A stretch of 33,502 nucleotides of DNA from Polaromonas sp. (GCA_013298815.1 JAAFJF010000037.1:1-33502), one strand, 5' to 3'. Shown: positions 1-8,200, numbered from the stretch's first letter. The notes: a model not told the origin generated them from the letters alone. Translations and numbers: made by a program.

Positions 1-444
1 TTCCTGCAATTGATTCACCGCGTCTCCCCTTGTCCAAGAAGCTGCCATGGGTAAATCGCGTGATATGGCGTTCTCGTTCAGTGAATCGACCCACGTCACC
101 CATTGCGCTAGAAAATAGTCGACATTCGCTTGGGTAACGTTGTACTTCTTGAGGACGTTCTCGGCGATCACCACACGTCCAGTCGTGCGCTCGACCTCCA
201 TGACATAGGGAATACGCTCCTTCAATGGAAACAACTGCCACAGCGCCATGGCCTGTGCGCCAATGACCAATAAAAGTATGAAAACAATGAACCAGGCACG
301 GTTTTCTCTAACGATAGGCCCTACAAAAGTACGCAAATACAAGGGGTTCTTTCCCATTGAGGGCACTGAACCAGATGTTGTAGAAACGATGCTTTCATCG
401 TCTACGGCATTCATTGGCCATGTTGGTGGTTTCTTAATCAACAT
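1..444 (-). CDS. VirB8/TrbF-like T4SS inner-membrane protein (3' part beyond window)
   Basis: Reading leftward from an ATG at 442-444, 148 codons stay open to the window edge, so the gene is cut by the window and not broken. The protein has a cytoplasmic N-terminus of about 50 residues, one membrane segment at about 51-72 (WFIVFILLLVIGAQAMALW), then a periplasmic start with PYVMEVERTTGRV, as in VirB8/TrbF proteins. VirB8 is a bitopic scaffold that joins the inner-membrane complex to the core channel of a type IV secretion system. It follows the VirB6 gene in the leftward operon, separated from it by an opposite-strand gene. VirB9, VirB10 and VirB7 equivalents are not in the window and would be expected further left. 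The family call rests on topology, the PYV region and context. Confidence 0.8.
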   Translation of the reverse strand, partial: MLIKKPPTWPMNAVDDESIVSTTSGSVPSMGKNPLYLRTFVGPIVRENRAWFIVFILLLVIGAQAMALWQLFPLKERIPYVMEVERTTGRVVIAENVLKKYNVTQANVDYFLAQWVTWVDSLNENAISRDLPMAASWTRGDAVNQLQE

Positions 445-537
445 TTCAATCCTTTAAAACAAAACCCTAGGGGTAAACTAAAAACATCATTAAAAATAGT
501 GCTTGCGTTGTTCAACTTGGTGTGACACAATAGTTTT

Positions 538-915
538 ATGAGATTTGCAAACCACATCCGCTCAACACGCTCAGGTTTTACGACTTCACACCGCACTTCA
601 GCGGTACGTGAGATATCGCTGTGGGCGCGACTTGTTCGCATATTCAAATGGGGTGTCTTTTTGACAGTCACCTTTGCATGCATTTTTCCGCTCATGTTTT
701 CGTTCGCTAAAACTGATGACGACTGGCTGGCTACCGGAATATTGGGAGCTTGTTTTAGTTTCATGCTTTTCATTCGTCTTTTTAAACCTTGGCTTTTTTC
801 ATATTTTTTTGGCATCAGTGATGAAGATCAAATTCGTATTGCTAAGCAAAGCGAAGAGGATTTAGATAATGCAATCAGTGACAAAATAATTGGCTTTAAT
901 TCAGGTATTCGCTAG
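538..915 (+). CDS. Small two-helix membrane protein of unknown function
   Basis: This 125-residue reading frame starts with ATG at 538 and ends 3 bp before the stop of the convergent VirB6 gene. I do not recognise it. It has a basic N-terminus of about 30 residues, hydrophobic stretches at about 35-57 and 64-83, and an acidic, soluble C-terminal tail (SDEDQIRIAKQSEEDLDN). That layout fits a small inner-membrane protein. No good ribosome site is visible, but a weak promoter-like pair lies just upstream (around 504-532), so a short-leader or leaderless message is possible. It is the only rightward gene inside the leftward transfer operon, which suggests separate control, for example a cargo, exclusion or regulatory gene. 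The role is unknown, and the frame could be spurious. Confidence 0.5.
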   Translation: MRFANHIRSTRSGFTTSHRTSAVREISLWARLVRIFKWGVFLTVTFACIFPLMFSFAKTDDDWLATGILGACFSFMLFIRLFKPWLFSYFFGISDEDQIRIAKQSEEDLDNAISDKIIGFNSGIR

Positions 916-918
916 TCT

Positions 919-1917
919 TTATTTGCCTGTCAAAATTTTTCCAATCTTTGAAACAGGGCCTCCCACTGCGCCCGTTGCATTCCCTACAGCCTGTCCGTTC
1001 ATCAATTTGTTTGTAAACTCTGGCACTTGCCACATCAAGTAAGCAGACATACTTGCAACAATAAAAATCAAAAAGATAACTAAAATATCGACACCAAACT
1101 CTGTGCCGTTTGTCGTCATGCCAGCCATGTCATTCAAGGTTTTAAAGGCCGCTCCGACAAACACCAGCAAAATAGCTGAAATGACTTTGATCATGCCGCC
1201 TGCGATCATGAATCTCAGCCAACTGTCGAACAAGTAACTGAGTGAGCTTATGAGTAGGAAGGGCAACATAATGGGTCCAACGGTCATACCAACGCCTATC
1301 GCCACCATTCCCAACAGTGACACAGCAATGGCTGCTGTCACCATTCCTGAGATAGCTACAGCCGCTAAGACTTTGAACACCAAGGCACCAATCAGCAAGA
1401 ATATATTTGCCAGTCCAAGCGCAGTGCTTGCAACACCTTTCATAAAGTCCCACATGGCGGCTGGAAGACCCGGATTTGTACCTGGAATCGTACTGGTAGG
1501 GTTTTGACAGCCCACAAAGGTACAGGGCTCTCCACTCGGCGTCAATTTCCCGACCGAGAATAATTCCATGATGGCATCAGTGCCCATCTTAAAAAAGGCA
1601 CTTGGGGTTGCTGAGCTGCCTGAAGCTTGCCTAGCAAGATCAGAAAATCCATCTACGAAAAATGAACCGACGAAAGTCCAATTACCCAGCATAAAGCTAA
1701 CCACAGCCCACTTAAGTAGCATCTGCATCAAGCTGACTTGCGTCATCGCCCAATCCTCACCCACGAAAGTCATGACCAAGTGGTAAGTGACCATCACGAC
1801 CACCAATCCGTAAAGAATGTCATACCCTTGATTGAGCAAGTTATGAGATGTGCTAGACGTAGCAACCTGCATAGCGCTGGTTAATCTACCAATTGCACCG
1901 TTAATATCAAACGCCAT
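919..1917 (-). CDS. VirB6/TrbL-family T4SS polytopic membrane protein
   Basis: This 332-residue protein has many hydrophobic segments, including LYGLVVVMVTYHLVMTF, IFLLIGALVFKVLAAVAISGMV and a C-terminal VDILVIFLIFIVASMSAYLMW. This is typical of the VirB6/TrbL proteins that form the inner-membrane part of the DNA channel. The ATG at 1917 is chosen over an in-frame start at 1956 because GGGAGGACAGT precedes it with good spacing and it overlaps the upstream gene's stop by 11 bp. The central region has paired cysteines (EPCTFVGCQNP), plausibly a periplasmic loop. It is the last gene before the divergent insert and VirB8, so gene order also supports TrbL. Confidence 0.85.
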   Translation of the reverse strand: MAFDINGAIGRLTSAMQVATSSTSHNLLNQGYDILYGLVVVMVTYHLVMTFVGEDWAMTQVSLMQMLLKWAVVSFMLGNWTFVGSFFVDGFSDLARQASGSSATPSAFFKMGTDAIMELFSVGKLTPSGEPCTFVGCQNPTSTIPGTNPGLPAAMWDFMKGVASTALGLANIFLLIGALVFKVLAAVAISGMVTAAIAVSLLGMVAIGVGMTVGPIMLPFLLISSLSYLFDSWLRFMIAGGMIKVISAILLVFVGAAFKTLNDMAGMTTNGTEFGVDILVIFLIFIVASMSAYLMWQVPEFTNKLMNGQAVGNATGAVGGPVSKIGKILTGK

Positions 1918-2251
1918 ACTGTCCTCCCAGCCAAGTAAAAGCCCACCGTGCAACACTAATAATTTGCATAATGAAAACCAGTGGAATGGCTAGTAATCCA
2001 GCACTGGTCAGTCTGGGGTAGAACGCCAAGTTGTACAGCAAAGCCCAGATAAACACCGCTTTCCTTTTTTCTTGAAAACTTGCACCCGTAGGCAACTTAA
2101 CATCGCGCAAGTTCCATTGCGACTCCATGCCTTGACTCGTGTCCTCAACCATGTCACGCATACGCGTATACCGCTCACGCACAATCGCTTGATCGTCGGT
2201 CTGTAGGTTGCCTAGCAGCAGCTCAGGCGCTTGTTTAAAGTTTTGAAACAT
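1907..2251 (-). CDS. T4SS-associated membrane protein of unknown function
   Basis: This 114-residue protein begins 6 bp after the stop of the TrbK-position gene and overlaps VirB6 by 11 bp, so it is translationally embedded in the transfer operon. The first 60 residues are soluble and charged (TDDQAIVRERYTRMRDMVEDTSQGMESQ). The C-terminal half carries two hydrophobic segments, about 65-80 and 85-105, ending WLGGQYGV. I do not recognise a family. Its place between VirB5/TrbK and VirB6/TrbL suggests a small accessory of the inner-membrane complex. Standard VirB/Trb gene sets have no obvious counterpart here, so it is probably a lineage-specific component. Confidence 0.75.
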   Translation of the reverse strand: MFQNFKQAPELLLGNLQTDDQAIVRERYTRMRDMVEDTSQGMESQWNLRDVKLPTGASFQEKRKAVFIWALLYNLAFYPRLTSAGLLAIPLVFIMQIISVARWAFTWLGGQYGV

Positions 2252-2257
2252 AGTTGA

Positions 2258-2479
2258 TCACTTTTCCCAAGGCGCTTTGTAGCCGCTTTTGAATTCGCTA
2301 TCACGCTTGGCTATCGCTTTAGCAGCTTCGAGCTGCTTCTTGGCAATTTCCTCTTGTTTGACTCTTTGATCAGCAAGCTGCGATTGATTGGCAGAATACT
2401 GATACGCGAAAATACATACGCTGATAATCACAACAGCAAGCAAAAGGATGGTTAATAATTTTTGAATTTTTTGTAGCAT
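2258..2479 (-). CDS. Small membrane-anchored protein at the trbK/eex position, sharing its C-terminus with VirB5
   Basis: This 73-residue protein has a short basic start, one strong hydrophobic segment (about 8-27: LLTILLLAVVIISVCIFAYQ) and a charged, probably helical, lysine/glutamate/alanine-rich periplasmic arm. It ends SGYKAPWEK, exactly the C-terminus of the VirB5 protein encoded just upstream. The ATG at 2479 is preferred to an in-frame start at 2515 because it lies 7 bp after the VirB5 stop. IncP plasmids have the entry-exclusion gene trbK between trbJ and trbL, which is this gene's position. A cysteine at about 22 lies inside the hydrophobic stretch, but no clear lipobox is seen. Entry exclusion is a hypothesis from position only. 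Confidence 0.7.
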   Translation of the reverse strand: MLQKIQKLLTILLLAVVIISVCIFAYQYSANQSQLADQRVKQEEIAKKQLEAAKAIAKRDSEFKSGYKAPWEK

Positions 2480-2486
2480 GATGTGC

Positions 2487-3257
2487 TCATTTTTCCCAAG
2501 GTGCTTTGTAGCCACTGGTGTAGTTCTGTGCCTTAATCGCAGCAGCCTTCATCGCATCAATACGAGCCATATTGCGATCGGCTTCGATTGACTTGGATTC
2601 CTCGACATCCATACGATCCTGCGTCTTATTGACCGAATCCTTGCGCACCACAAGCAATAATTCATTGATGCTTGTAGCTACGACATTGAGCTGACTGTTG
2701 AGCAGCTGCAAGCCTTGCACATTACCCGTAATGCCTGGTATAGCTGCTGCCATGGTTTGCACTGATTTCGCGCGAGTCGCCAGTTTGGTCGCAGCTGCAA
2801 TATCTGAATCCCACTGTTTTTTGTACTGACCTCCGCGTGTATCCGCCATGATCTTTTCTTTGCGAAAATACTCTTTTGGGTTTTCCCCCCAGTTGATCAT
2901 TTCCTTGTTGCGTCGCTGCCAGATCGTGCCTACTTCTTTCACGCTATCCTGCAAGCCAATGTAAGCGGTCTGGAGCTCCTGCACTTGGCCGATGACATCT
3001 CTGACAGGTTGCGTAACTTGGTTGACGACGTTTTGCGGCAAAGCCAGCAGGTTAGTCAACATGGTTTTCCACATCGCAATTTGCGTTGTCGTTTGCTGCA
3101 ACTGCGTTGCCAGCTGTGAACCAAGCAACAAGTTGTTAGCAACTTGAGTAACTTCGCTTGCCACGCCAGTTACACCATTCGCCTGAGTAGGGACGGCTTG
3201 TAACAGCATAGCTGCCGTCATAGCTGTCACCAGAAGCTTAAACTTTAACTTTTTCAT
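2487..3257 (-). CDS. VirB5/TrbJ-like periplasmic T4SS protein
   Basis: This 256-residue protein has a clear signal peptide (KKLKFKLLVTAMTAAMLLQAVPTQA, cleavage probably after TQA near residue 27). A long, mostly helical periplasmic body follows, with many Gln/Thr/Lys residues, as in VirB5/TrbJ minor pilus or tip proteins. The ATG at 3257 is chosen because AGGAGGT lies 6 nt upstream. This start overlaps the VirB4 gene by 20 bp. The order VirB4, VirB5, TrbK-position gene matches trbE-trbJ-trbK. Its last nine residues, SGYKAPWEK, are repeated at the end of the next protein. VirB5 proteins are thought to sit at the pilus tip and help contact recipients. Confidence 0.8.
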   Translation of the reverse strand: MKKLKFKLLVTAMTAAMLLQAVPTQANGVTGVASEVTQVANNLLLGSQLATQLQQTTTQIAMWKTMLTNLLALPQNVVNQVTQPVRDVIGQVQELQTAYIGLQDSVKEVGTIWQRRNKEMINWGENPKEYFRKEKIMADTRGGQYKKQWDSDIAAATKLATRAKSVQTMAAAIPGITGNVQGLQLLNSQLNVVATSINELLLVVRKDSVNKTQDRMDVEESKSIEADRNMARIDAMKAAAIKAQNYTSGYKAPWEK

Positions 3258-5913
3258 GTGATACCTCCTGTATGTAATCATCTAACCATTCTTCAACGGG
3301 TTGATTCTTCGCCATGTACTTCACGATGGCTTTCTGGGCAGTCATCTCACTGCGCAGCATGGCTAATTCATCCTGTCCCAGTGATAACCGCACCTGTCGC
3401 ACGATATCTGCCTGCCTCAGTACATAGTCTTCTTTAGGAATTCCCTGGGCTACCATGACAACTTGTTCTTCACGCAAACCAAACTCACGCATGTACAAAC
3501 GCTTGGCAGAGTCGGACATGGCTGCACGGTTGCTTGAGAAAATGATGTTGAGAACGTTATCGCGTATGGCCGCAAAAACCTTGCTCATATCTTCGTTCGC
3601 ATCTTCCAGAGACTGTGTATCCATCCACAAGGCACAATTACGTTTAGCAAGTGTTTTGAGCCAATCAACCAACTTAGGTGCGTAAGTCGGATTGGATAAC
3701 AAATGGTAGACCTCTGGTATAAAAATCAGAGTAGGGCAGATCACACCCTCTTCAATCTGAGATCGCAAGTGTTGATCGATACGGTAAAACAGCATCTCCA
3801 TGAAAGGTACTGCTACCGTGCTGTTAGAGAGTATCTGACCCAGCTCAAACCCATTGATTTGATTTAACTTGAAGCCATCTTCTTGGTTATTGAAATATCG
3901 AGCCACGGAGCCATTGACCCAGATTGATAGCTCTCGCTTCAAGTCCTTTTTGACGATATGGTCATACAAGTCTTGCAAAGTGAATGCTGACCCAGTTGGT
4001 TCAAGTCTGCTCGCAATTTTGATGCCTTCACCGATTTCTATCGCATCGTCCGTTGTACATTTGTACCCGTGTTGCTGAACAAGCATCATCGTAAAATTCT
4101 TCAACCACTCATGGTGCTTGGTATGCGCCATCAGCGCATAAGGGTTGCATTTGATTTCGGAATTTGAATCAGGATCCAAATTTGCATACGATCCACCGTG
4201 TGTCACGACAGTAATTCGGCAAGAAAAATCTTTATCCAAGCAATAGACTTGCGCATTTGGATATCGCGTAAATGACGAAAGTAGCAACATAGCAAAAACC
4301 GTCTTACCACTACGTGATGGGCCTACCAGCAGACCGTGGGCTACTGTAGGTTTAAAAATATCGAAGAAATAACTGGTGTTAAATGACGTTGGTAAAACCA
4401 GAGCTGCATCACAAGGTGTTTTGAGTTCCTGCGTCAACAGTTTGGATTCGAACGATCCAGCCGCTAAAGTGCGAGCAAAACAAATGTCTGCGACGTTATT
4501 TGCTGTGACAGGTATCCAGCGGACAATCTCACTGTGGTTTCCTGGCATGTGCGCAATCGTGCAAGACAAGGCGTGCATACGTTCGACAATGGTGTCGAAG
4601 CCATGAATGGCAAAAGCACGCTCGACTGATTTTTGGCCTTCCTCAACTTCAAATCTGTCTTTGCCCAAGGTGGTGACACCTATCCAAGTCTTGCAAAGCA
4701 TCATCTTTCCAATGGAGGCTTTGCCATGCACCACGTTGGCTTCTTTGCCAGCATCATCACGCGCTGAGTTCACAGGCGCATCAGCCAGCCTATCCTTGTC
4801 AAATGCACCAAAAAACAGGGCTTTGACACCCAGTCTGCGGTCTCTGTGGAATTTGCGCATGGAAACAGCAAACTTTTCTGCTGCGCTTGGTAAATAGGGC
4901 ATGACGGCCAGGGTCACAATCATCTCACCGTTAATTTTGAGCAGATCATCCAACATACCAGGGAAAGAGCCTCCCGGATCTACGCCTTTCTCTGCTGCTG
5001 CTTCAGTTGAGTACATATGTTTGTTGTCTGAAGCCCTCCAGCCGCGCACCGACTGGACGGCACTGAGACAACTATCATGACCGTTGTGGCTATTCCACTG
5101 CATGAAACGAATGTCAGTCTGACTAATTTTGAGATCGTTGTGTGGCAACTGCTCATCTAAAAAACTGTATACAGGGCTGTCTTCGCTGCCCAGCGGATAG
5201 TCTTCACTAGGCGCAGCCATACCAACTGTCTTAGACAGGTATGCACCCAAGCGACTCCCTGTTAGTCGTGTGAAGCTGATTAAAGGTGCGTAGGATGTGA
5301 AATTTCCAAGCAATCGTTCGAATTCATTTTGTACTTGTTCAAAATGTTCTTGATCAGGGTAAGCAAATTCGCCTGAATTGCCAAACGGATTGAAGGATGC
5401 GATAGTTTGCTTGAGTGCTTTGCCTAAAATACTCAATGCAGAACCACCGTCTGAGGCTAAAGTTTGCAACTTTTGACGCAATGAAACACCTGATGTCGGT
5501 GGTTGCAACAGAATAGTTAGAACATGTTGGTTGCTATATTGAGGCTTGACGGTCATAGCCGTTTTACGCATTTGATCCAGCTTTTTAGCAGCTAAATTCT
5601 GAAAACTGGCGCGCGGCCACTTGGTGGAAACACGTCTGTGTACCTGCCACCAGTAAACCACCGGGTAGTGCTGAAACAAGCGCATGGCGTTCTCTAAATG
5701 CGCTGACAAAACATCCACTTCAGCATCAGTTGAAGAATCTGTATCCAAGCCCTCAAATTCAAAGCACGCCATAATCGCGCCATCTTTGTTGACCACGATC
5801 GACTGATTTCGTGTGGTAAACATCCATGGCACCAATTCGCAAAACGGCCTATCGTCACCAATTTGAGCTGAACGAAGCTCTTGCAGGGTCTTAGAAGACC
5901 ATGAGCGAGCCAT
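3238..5913 (-). CDS. VirB4/TrbE-like T4SS ATPase with altered Walker B
   Basis: This large cytoplasmic ATPase (891 residues from the ATG at 5913) is of the VirB4/TrbE/CagE family and energises pilus assembly and substrate transfer. Walker A is GPSRSGKT at residues 531-538. The Walker B position reads PTLIFIPEVYHLL, so the usual aspartate-glutamate pair is Pro-Glu (residues 733-734, bases 3712-3717). Downstream, AKRNCALWMDTQSLEDA matches the family's conserved C-terminal RecA-fold region. An in-frame TTG at 5937 is a possible earlier start with a poor ribosome site. The length is near or slightly above the usual 800-850. The gene begins just after VirB3 and overlaps VirB5. Confidence 0.9.
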   Translation of the reverse strand: MARSWSSKTLQELRSAQIGDDRPFCELVPWMFTTRNQSIVVNKDGAIMACFEFEGLDTDSSTDAEVDVLSAHLENAMRLFQHYPVVYWWQVHRRVSTKWPRASFQNLAAKKLDQMRKTAMTVKPQYSNQHVLTILLQPPTSGVSLRQKLQTLASDGGSALSILGKALKQTIASFNPFGNSGEFAYPDQEHFEQVQNEFERLLGNFTSYAPLISFTRLTGSRLGAYLSKTVGMAAPSEDYPLGSEDSPVYSFLDEQLPHNDLKISQTDIRFMQWNSHNGHDSCLSAVQSVRGWRASDNKHMYSTEAAAEKGVDPGGSFPGMLDDLLKINGEMIVTLAVMPYLPSAAEKFAVSMRKFHRDRRLGVKALFFGAFDKDRLADAPVNSARDDAGKEANVVHGKASIGKMMLCKTWIGVTTLGKDRFEVEEGQKSVERAFAIHGFDTIVERMHALSCTIAHMPGNHSEIVRWIPVTANNVADICFARTLAAGSFESKLLTQELKTPCDAALVLPTSFNTSYFFDIFKPTVAHGLLVGPSRSGKTVFAMLLLSSFTRYPNAQVYCLDKDFSCRITVVTHGGSYANLDPDSNSEIKCNPYALMAHTKHHEWLKNFTMMLVQQHGYKCTTDDAIEIGEGIKIASRLEPTGSAFTLQDLYDHIVKKDLKRELSIWVNGSVARYFNNQEDGFKLNQINGFELGQILSNSTVAVPFMEMLFYRIDQHLRSQIEEGVICPTLIFIPEVYHLLSNPTYAPKLVDWLKTLAKRNCALWMDTQSLEDANEDMSKVFAAIRDNVLNIIFSSNRAAMSDSAKRLYMREFGLREEQVVMVAQGIPKEDYVLRQADIVRQVRLSLGQDELAMLRSEMTAQKAIVKYMAKNQPVEEWLDDYIQEVSHEKVKV

Positions 5914-5940
5914 ATGTTCAATTGTCGAGTTCTTCAAAAC

Positions 5941-6240
5941 CTATTCCCGTCCATAGCCATGCGGCCTTAAATTGTTTGTAGAAAACTCCGATCGCAAAGC
6001 GGCATAGCTGAAGCCAAATTTCTTGTACTTCATATACAACTTGTGCGAATCAGGGTCATTCGAGGTCAACAAACTGCCAAGCAGCAGAGGAATCAACGCA
6101 AAAATCGACATGCTTGGCTGTTTAAGAAACATCACTGCAAATGCAACGACGATAAAAGCAAACGCCCAGTAAGTCCGTTCAACGCCGAACCAAATATGCT
6201 TGGCAATCAATGATCCATAAACAGGTGACCGTCTTCTCAT
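5941..6240 (-). CDS. VirB3/TrbD-like T4SS protein
   Basis: This 99-residue protein has the VirB3/TrbD pattern. An N-terminal R-R-R-S-P-V-Y-G-S-L segment is followed by two close hydrophobic segments (about 25-40 and 44-59). The soluble tail contains DPDSHKLYMKYKKFGF. VirB3 is a small inner-membrane partner of VirB4 and is sometimes fused to it; here it sits directly upstream of VirB4 with only a few bases between them. Gene order VirB2, VirB3, VirB4 is the standard one. Confidence 0.85.
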   Translation of the reverse strand: MRRRSPVYGSLIAKHIWFGVERTYWAFAFIVVAFAVMFLKQPSMSIFALIPLLLGSLLTSNDPDSHKLYMKYKKFGFSYAALRSEFSTNNLRPHGYGRE

Positions 6241-6267
6241 GATGATGTGATCTTTTTTTACAACGAC

Positions 6268-6654
6268 TTAACAGGGACTCACGCCAAAATATCCCAAGAG
6301 AGTTGGAATATTGAACAAAGCAGCAAGAACAACCATGAACTTAATGAGTCCTGATTTCTCTTTTTGGCCGTCGCCTAACAACATCACACTAAGCAAAATT
6401 GCTAAAACCACAAAGGCGATGGCTGAGATCAGCTCATTGCTAAAAACGCCGTTGTAAACCTTACAAATCGTCGCAGCCACCTGAGAGTGCGCATTGTTGG
6501 CCATGACTGTTGCGTAAATACCGATCGCAGCAATACGCAGCTTACTTTCGGTTAGCGCATACTGGTGTTCAAAACGGACAAGTTTGTCATTGACCGCATT
6601 GGCAGCGCTAGCTGCTAAAACACCCATAGCACGCGTAGATTTAATAAAACTCAT
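6268..6654 (-). CDS. VirB2/TrbC-like conjugative pilin precursor
   Basis: This 128-residue protein starts inside the VirB11 stop codon (ATGA overlap at 6651-6654). It has a long leader of about 57 residues, a likely cleavage near NAHSQ/VAATIC, and two hydrophobic helices (about 74-93 and 105-122) joined by a short polar turn GDGQKEKSG. That is the usual hairpin of VirB2/TrbC pilins. Two cysteines, in ATICKVY and at the very C-terminus (GVSPC), could form a disulphide or take part in cyclisation-like processing; neither is proven. It is the probable major pilus subunit of this system. Confidence 0.85.
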   Translation of the reverse strand: MSFIKSTRAMGVLAASAANAVNDKLVRFEHQYALTESKLRIAAIGIYATVMANNAHSQVAATICKVYNGVFSNELISAIAFVVLAILLSVMLLGDGQKEKSGLIKFMVVLAALFNIPTLLGYFGVSPC

Positions 6655-7715
6655 TGAAATACCCTTTCTTTTGTAAACACTTCTTCAAACACATAATTTG
6701 CACTGTCGTCAACACCCTTGGTTTCCAAGATTTGAACTGGCATTCTTCGACCTTCAATTTTTTCGTAATGGATAAAAAACTGAAAAGTTTCAGCAATGCG
6801 ACGACGCAGTTCAATGATGGGCAAATTGAGCCCTTCTGGACTCATGCGGATCATGGTTTCCAAGCGAAAGGGTGCTGCTTTCGCGTTATCCGCGTGAAAC
6901 GATACGCCTGAGCCTGGATGACCAGTTCTGTATGCATCCATCAGGTCATACGCTTCTGCGCCACGCACCTCACCGTGCAGAATGGAATCAGGACGCATAC
7001 GCAGTGCTAGGCGACCAAGCACGCGCGAATCTATGGCATCAGGGTTGTCGGCAGTTGCCTTCTGTGAGAGGAACGACACATAGTTTTTGACAGGTACAAC
7101 CAGCTCACGCGTATCCTCGATCGTAAACAACCGCCGATCAGGATCGACCTCCGCCAATTCAGCCAAAATGGCGTTTAGAAACGTGGTTTTGCCGGAATTG
7201 GTTGCCCCCGATACTGCAAAGTTGCAGCGTGACGCTACCATCCATCTTAAAAACTGAACCAGATAATCGCCACCCATTCGAACATTCAGCAGTGCAGGTC
7301 TTGTGATCGTCGGTGCTTTAACAACCACACTGCGGTCAAACAAGCCTGACGCAGCATATTCATTTAATCTGTAGGTTCTTCCGGCATGGCGTCGAATAGA
7401 CATACAAGGTCCATTGAGCGCCACACCGCCGCGCGCTGCCGCAATTCGTAGCCCAGGCATTTCAGCATCCAGTATTTTGGTGTGTTCAGCTTGTTCCCTG
7501 TAATTAGCACTTGCTAAGATGGGAATGACCTTATCTAACACTTCAAAGTCAATCGCACCGTCTATGCGTTCCATCTGACCAGCTCGTTCTATGAAAACGA
7601 CTTCGGGACTGTTAATCATGATTTCGGTGACCAAGGGATCATCAAAATAGGGCTTGACCAGCTTTAAGTGGTTTTTGCACAAGTCAATAACCCGATTACG
7701 CTCAGCAATATTCAT
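6651..7715 (-). CDS. VirB11/TrbB-like T4SS secretion ATPase
   Basis: This 354-residue hexameric traffic ATPase belongs to the VirB11/TrbB family. Walker A is GATNSGKTT at 170-178, the Asp-box region reads FTIEDTREL at 197-205, Walker B reads RMRPDSILHGEVRG at 239-252, and the His box reads TGHPGSGVSFHA at 264-275. The N-terminal domain (1-150) has the VirB11 pattern (DPLVTEIMINSPEVVFIE). Length is normal. It starts in an ATGA overlap with the upstream exported protein and ends in an ATGA overlap with the pilin gene, so translation is probably coupled. Position near the front of the operon resembles trbB of IncP-type systems. Confidence 0.93.
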   Translation of the reverse strand: MNIAERNRVIDLCKNHLKLVKPYFDDPLVTEIMINSPEVVFIERAGQMERIDGAIDFEVLDKVIPILASANYREQAEHTKILDAEMPGLRIAAARGGVALNGPCMSIRRHAGRTYRLNEYAASGLFDRSVVVKAPTITRPALLNVRMGGDYLVQFLRWMVASRCNFAVSGATNSGKTTFLNAILAELAEVDPDRRLFTIEDTRELVVPVKNYVSFLSQKATADNPDAIDSRVLGRLALRMRPDSILHGEVRGAEAYDLMDAYRTGHPGSGVSFHADNAKAAPFRLETMIRMSPEGLNLPIIELRRRIAETFQFFIHYEKIEGRRMPVQILETKGVDDSANYVFEEVFTKERVFQ

Positions 7716-8140
7716 TCTGGAAACTCCACAATGCCTATTGTTTTTGAAAGCGAATAGGTTTGCTGTAGTTTTAAAGAACTGGCAGAACTGTTGCTAACTG
7801 CCAAAACCCGCGTTGTTTCCGATTGGTCAAGTTTGCCTACTTGACCATCGCTTACCGTTGATTGATGACTTGATTTGGTCGTTTTTGAGGAAACAACTCC
7901 CAGCATGGGTTGTTGTGGTGATTTTTGCCAGCGTGCGATTTCACGGTCAAGGGAGGCTATATCACTTGTTAAACGGTCTTTTGCAGCGGCATCAAGATCC
8001 TTCGAGTTCTCTAACTTTGTCATAGTGGCTTTACGCTCACTTTGCAAAATCTGTAATGCGTCAACTGCTGGGCTTGCTAAGGATGACGTCACTACAAGCG
8101 AAAAAAGAGCCAACACAATACTATCTTGTGAAGCTTTCAT
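7712..8140 (-). CDS. Exported protein of unknown function, first gene of the transfer operon
   Basis: This 142-residue protein starts from the ATG at 8140, chosen because it gives a clean signal peptide (KASQDSIVLALFSLVVTSSLASPA). In-frame starts at 8176 and 8188 would add a non-signal-like extension. The mature part begins with a charged helical stretch containing RKATMTKLENSKDLDAAAKDRLTSDI, which looks like a short coiled coil. A Ser/Thr/Gln-rich tail follows. No family is recognised. It heads the leftward operon and overlaps VirB11 by ATGA, so a periplasmic accessory of the mating apparatus, such as a chaperone-like or regulatory component, is likely. Confidence 0.7.
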   Translation of the reverse strand: MKASQDSIVLALFSLVVTSSLASPAVDALQILQSERKATMTKLENSKDLDAAAKDRLTSDIASLDREIARWQKSPQQPMLGVVSSKTTKSSHQSTVSDGQVGKLDQSETTRVLAVSNSSASSLKLQQTYSLSKTIGIVEFPE

Positions 8141-8200
8141 TAATCTCGCAATGTTGATGTTTCGCAATTCCAGCATAAGTTTGTCCATGTTTAGGGCATT

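Noticed and set aside
248-457. Rightward open frame over the virB8 start
   Set aside because: It is the opposite strand of a good VirB8 N-terminus with a proper membrane helix.
438-815. Leftward open frame of 125 codons opposite the 538-915 gene
   Set aside because: Low-complexity, Lys/Ser-rich translation without domain features. It overlaps both the virB8 start and the opposite gene, which has clear membrane-helix structure.
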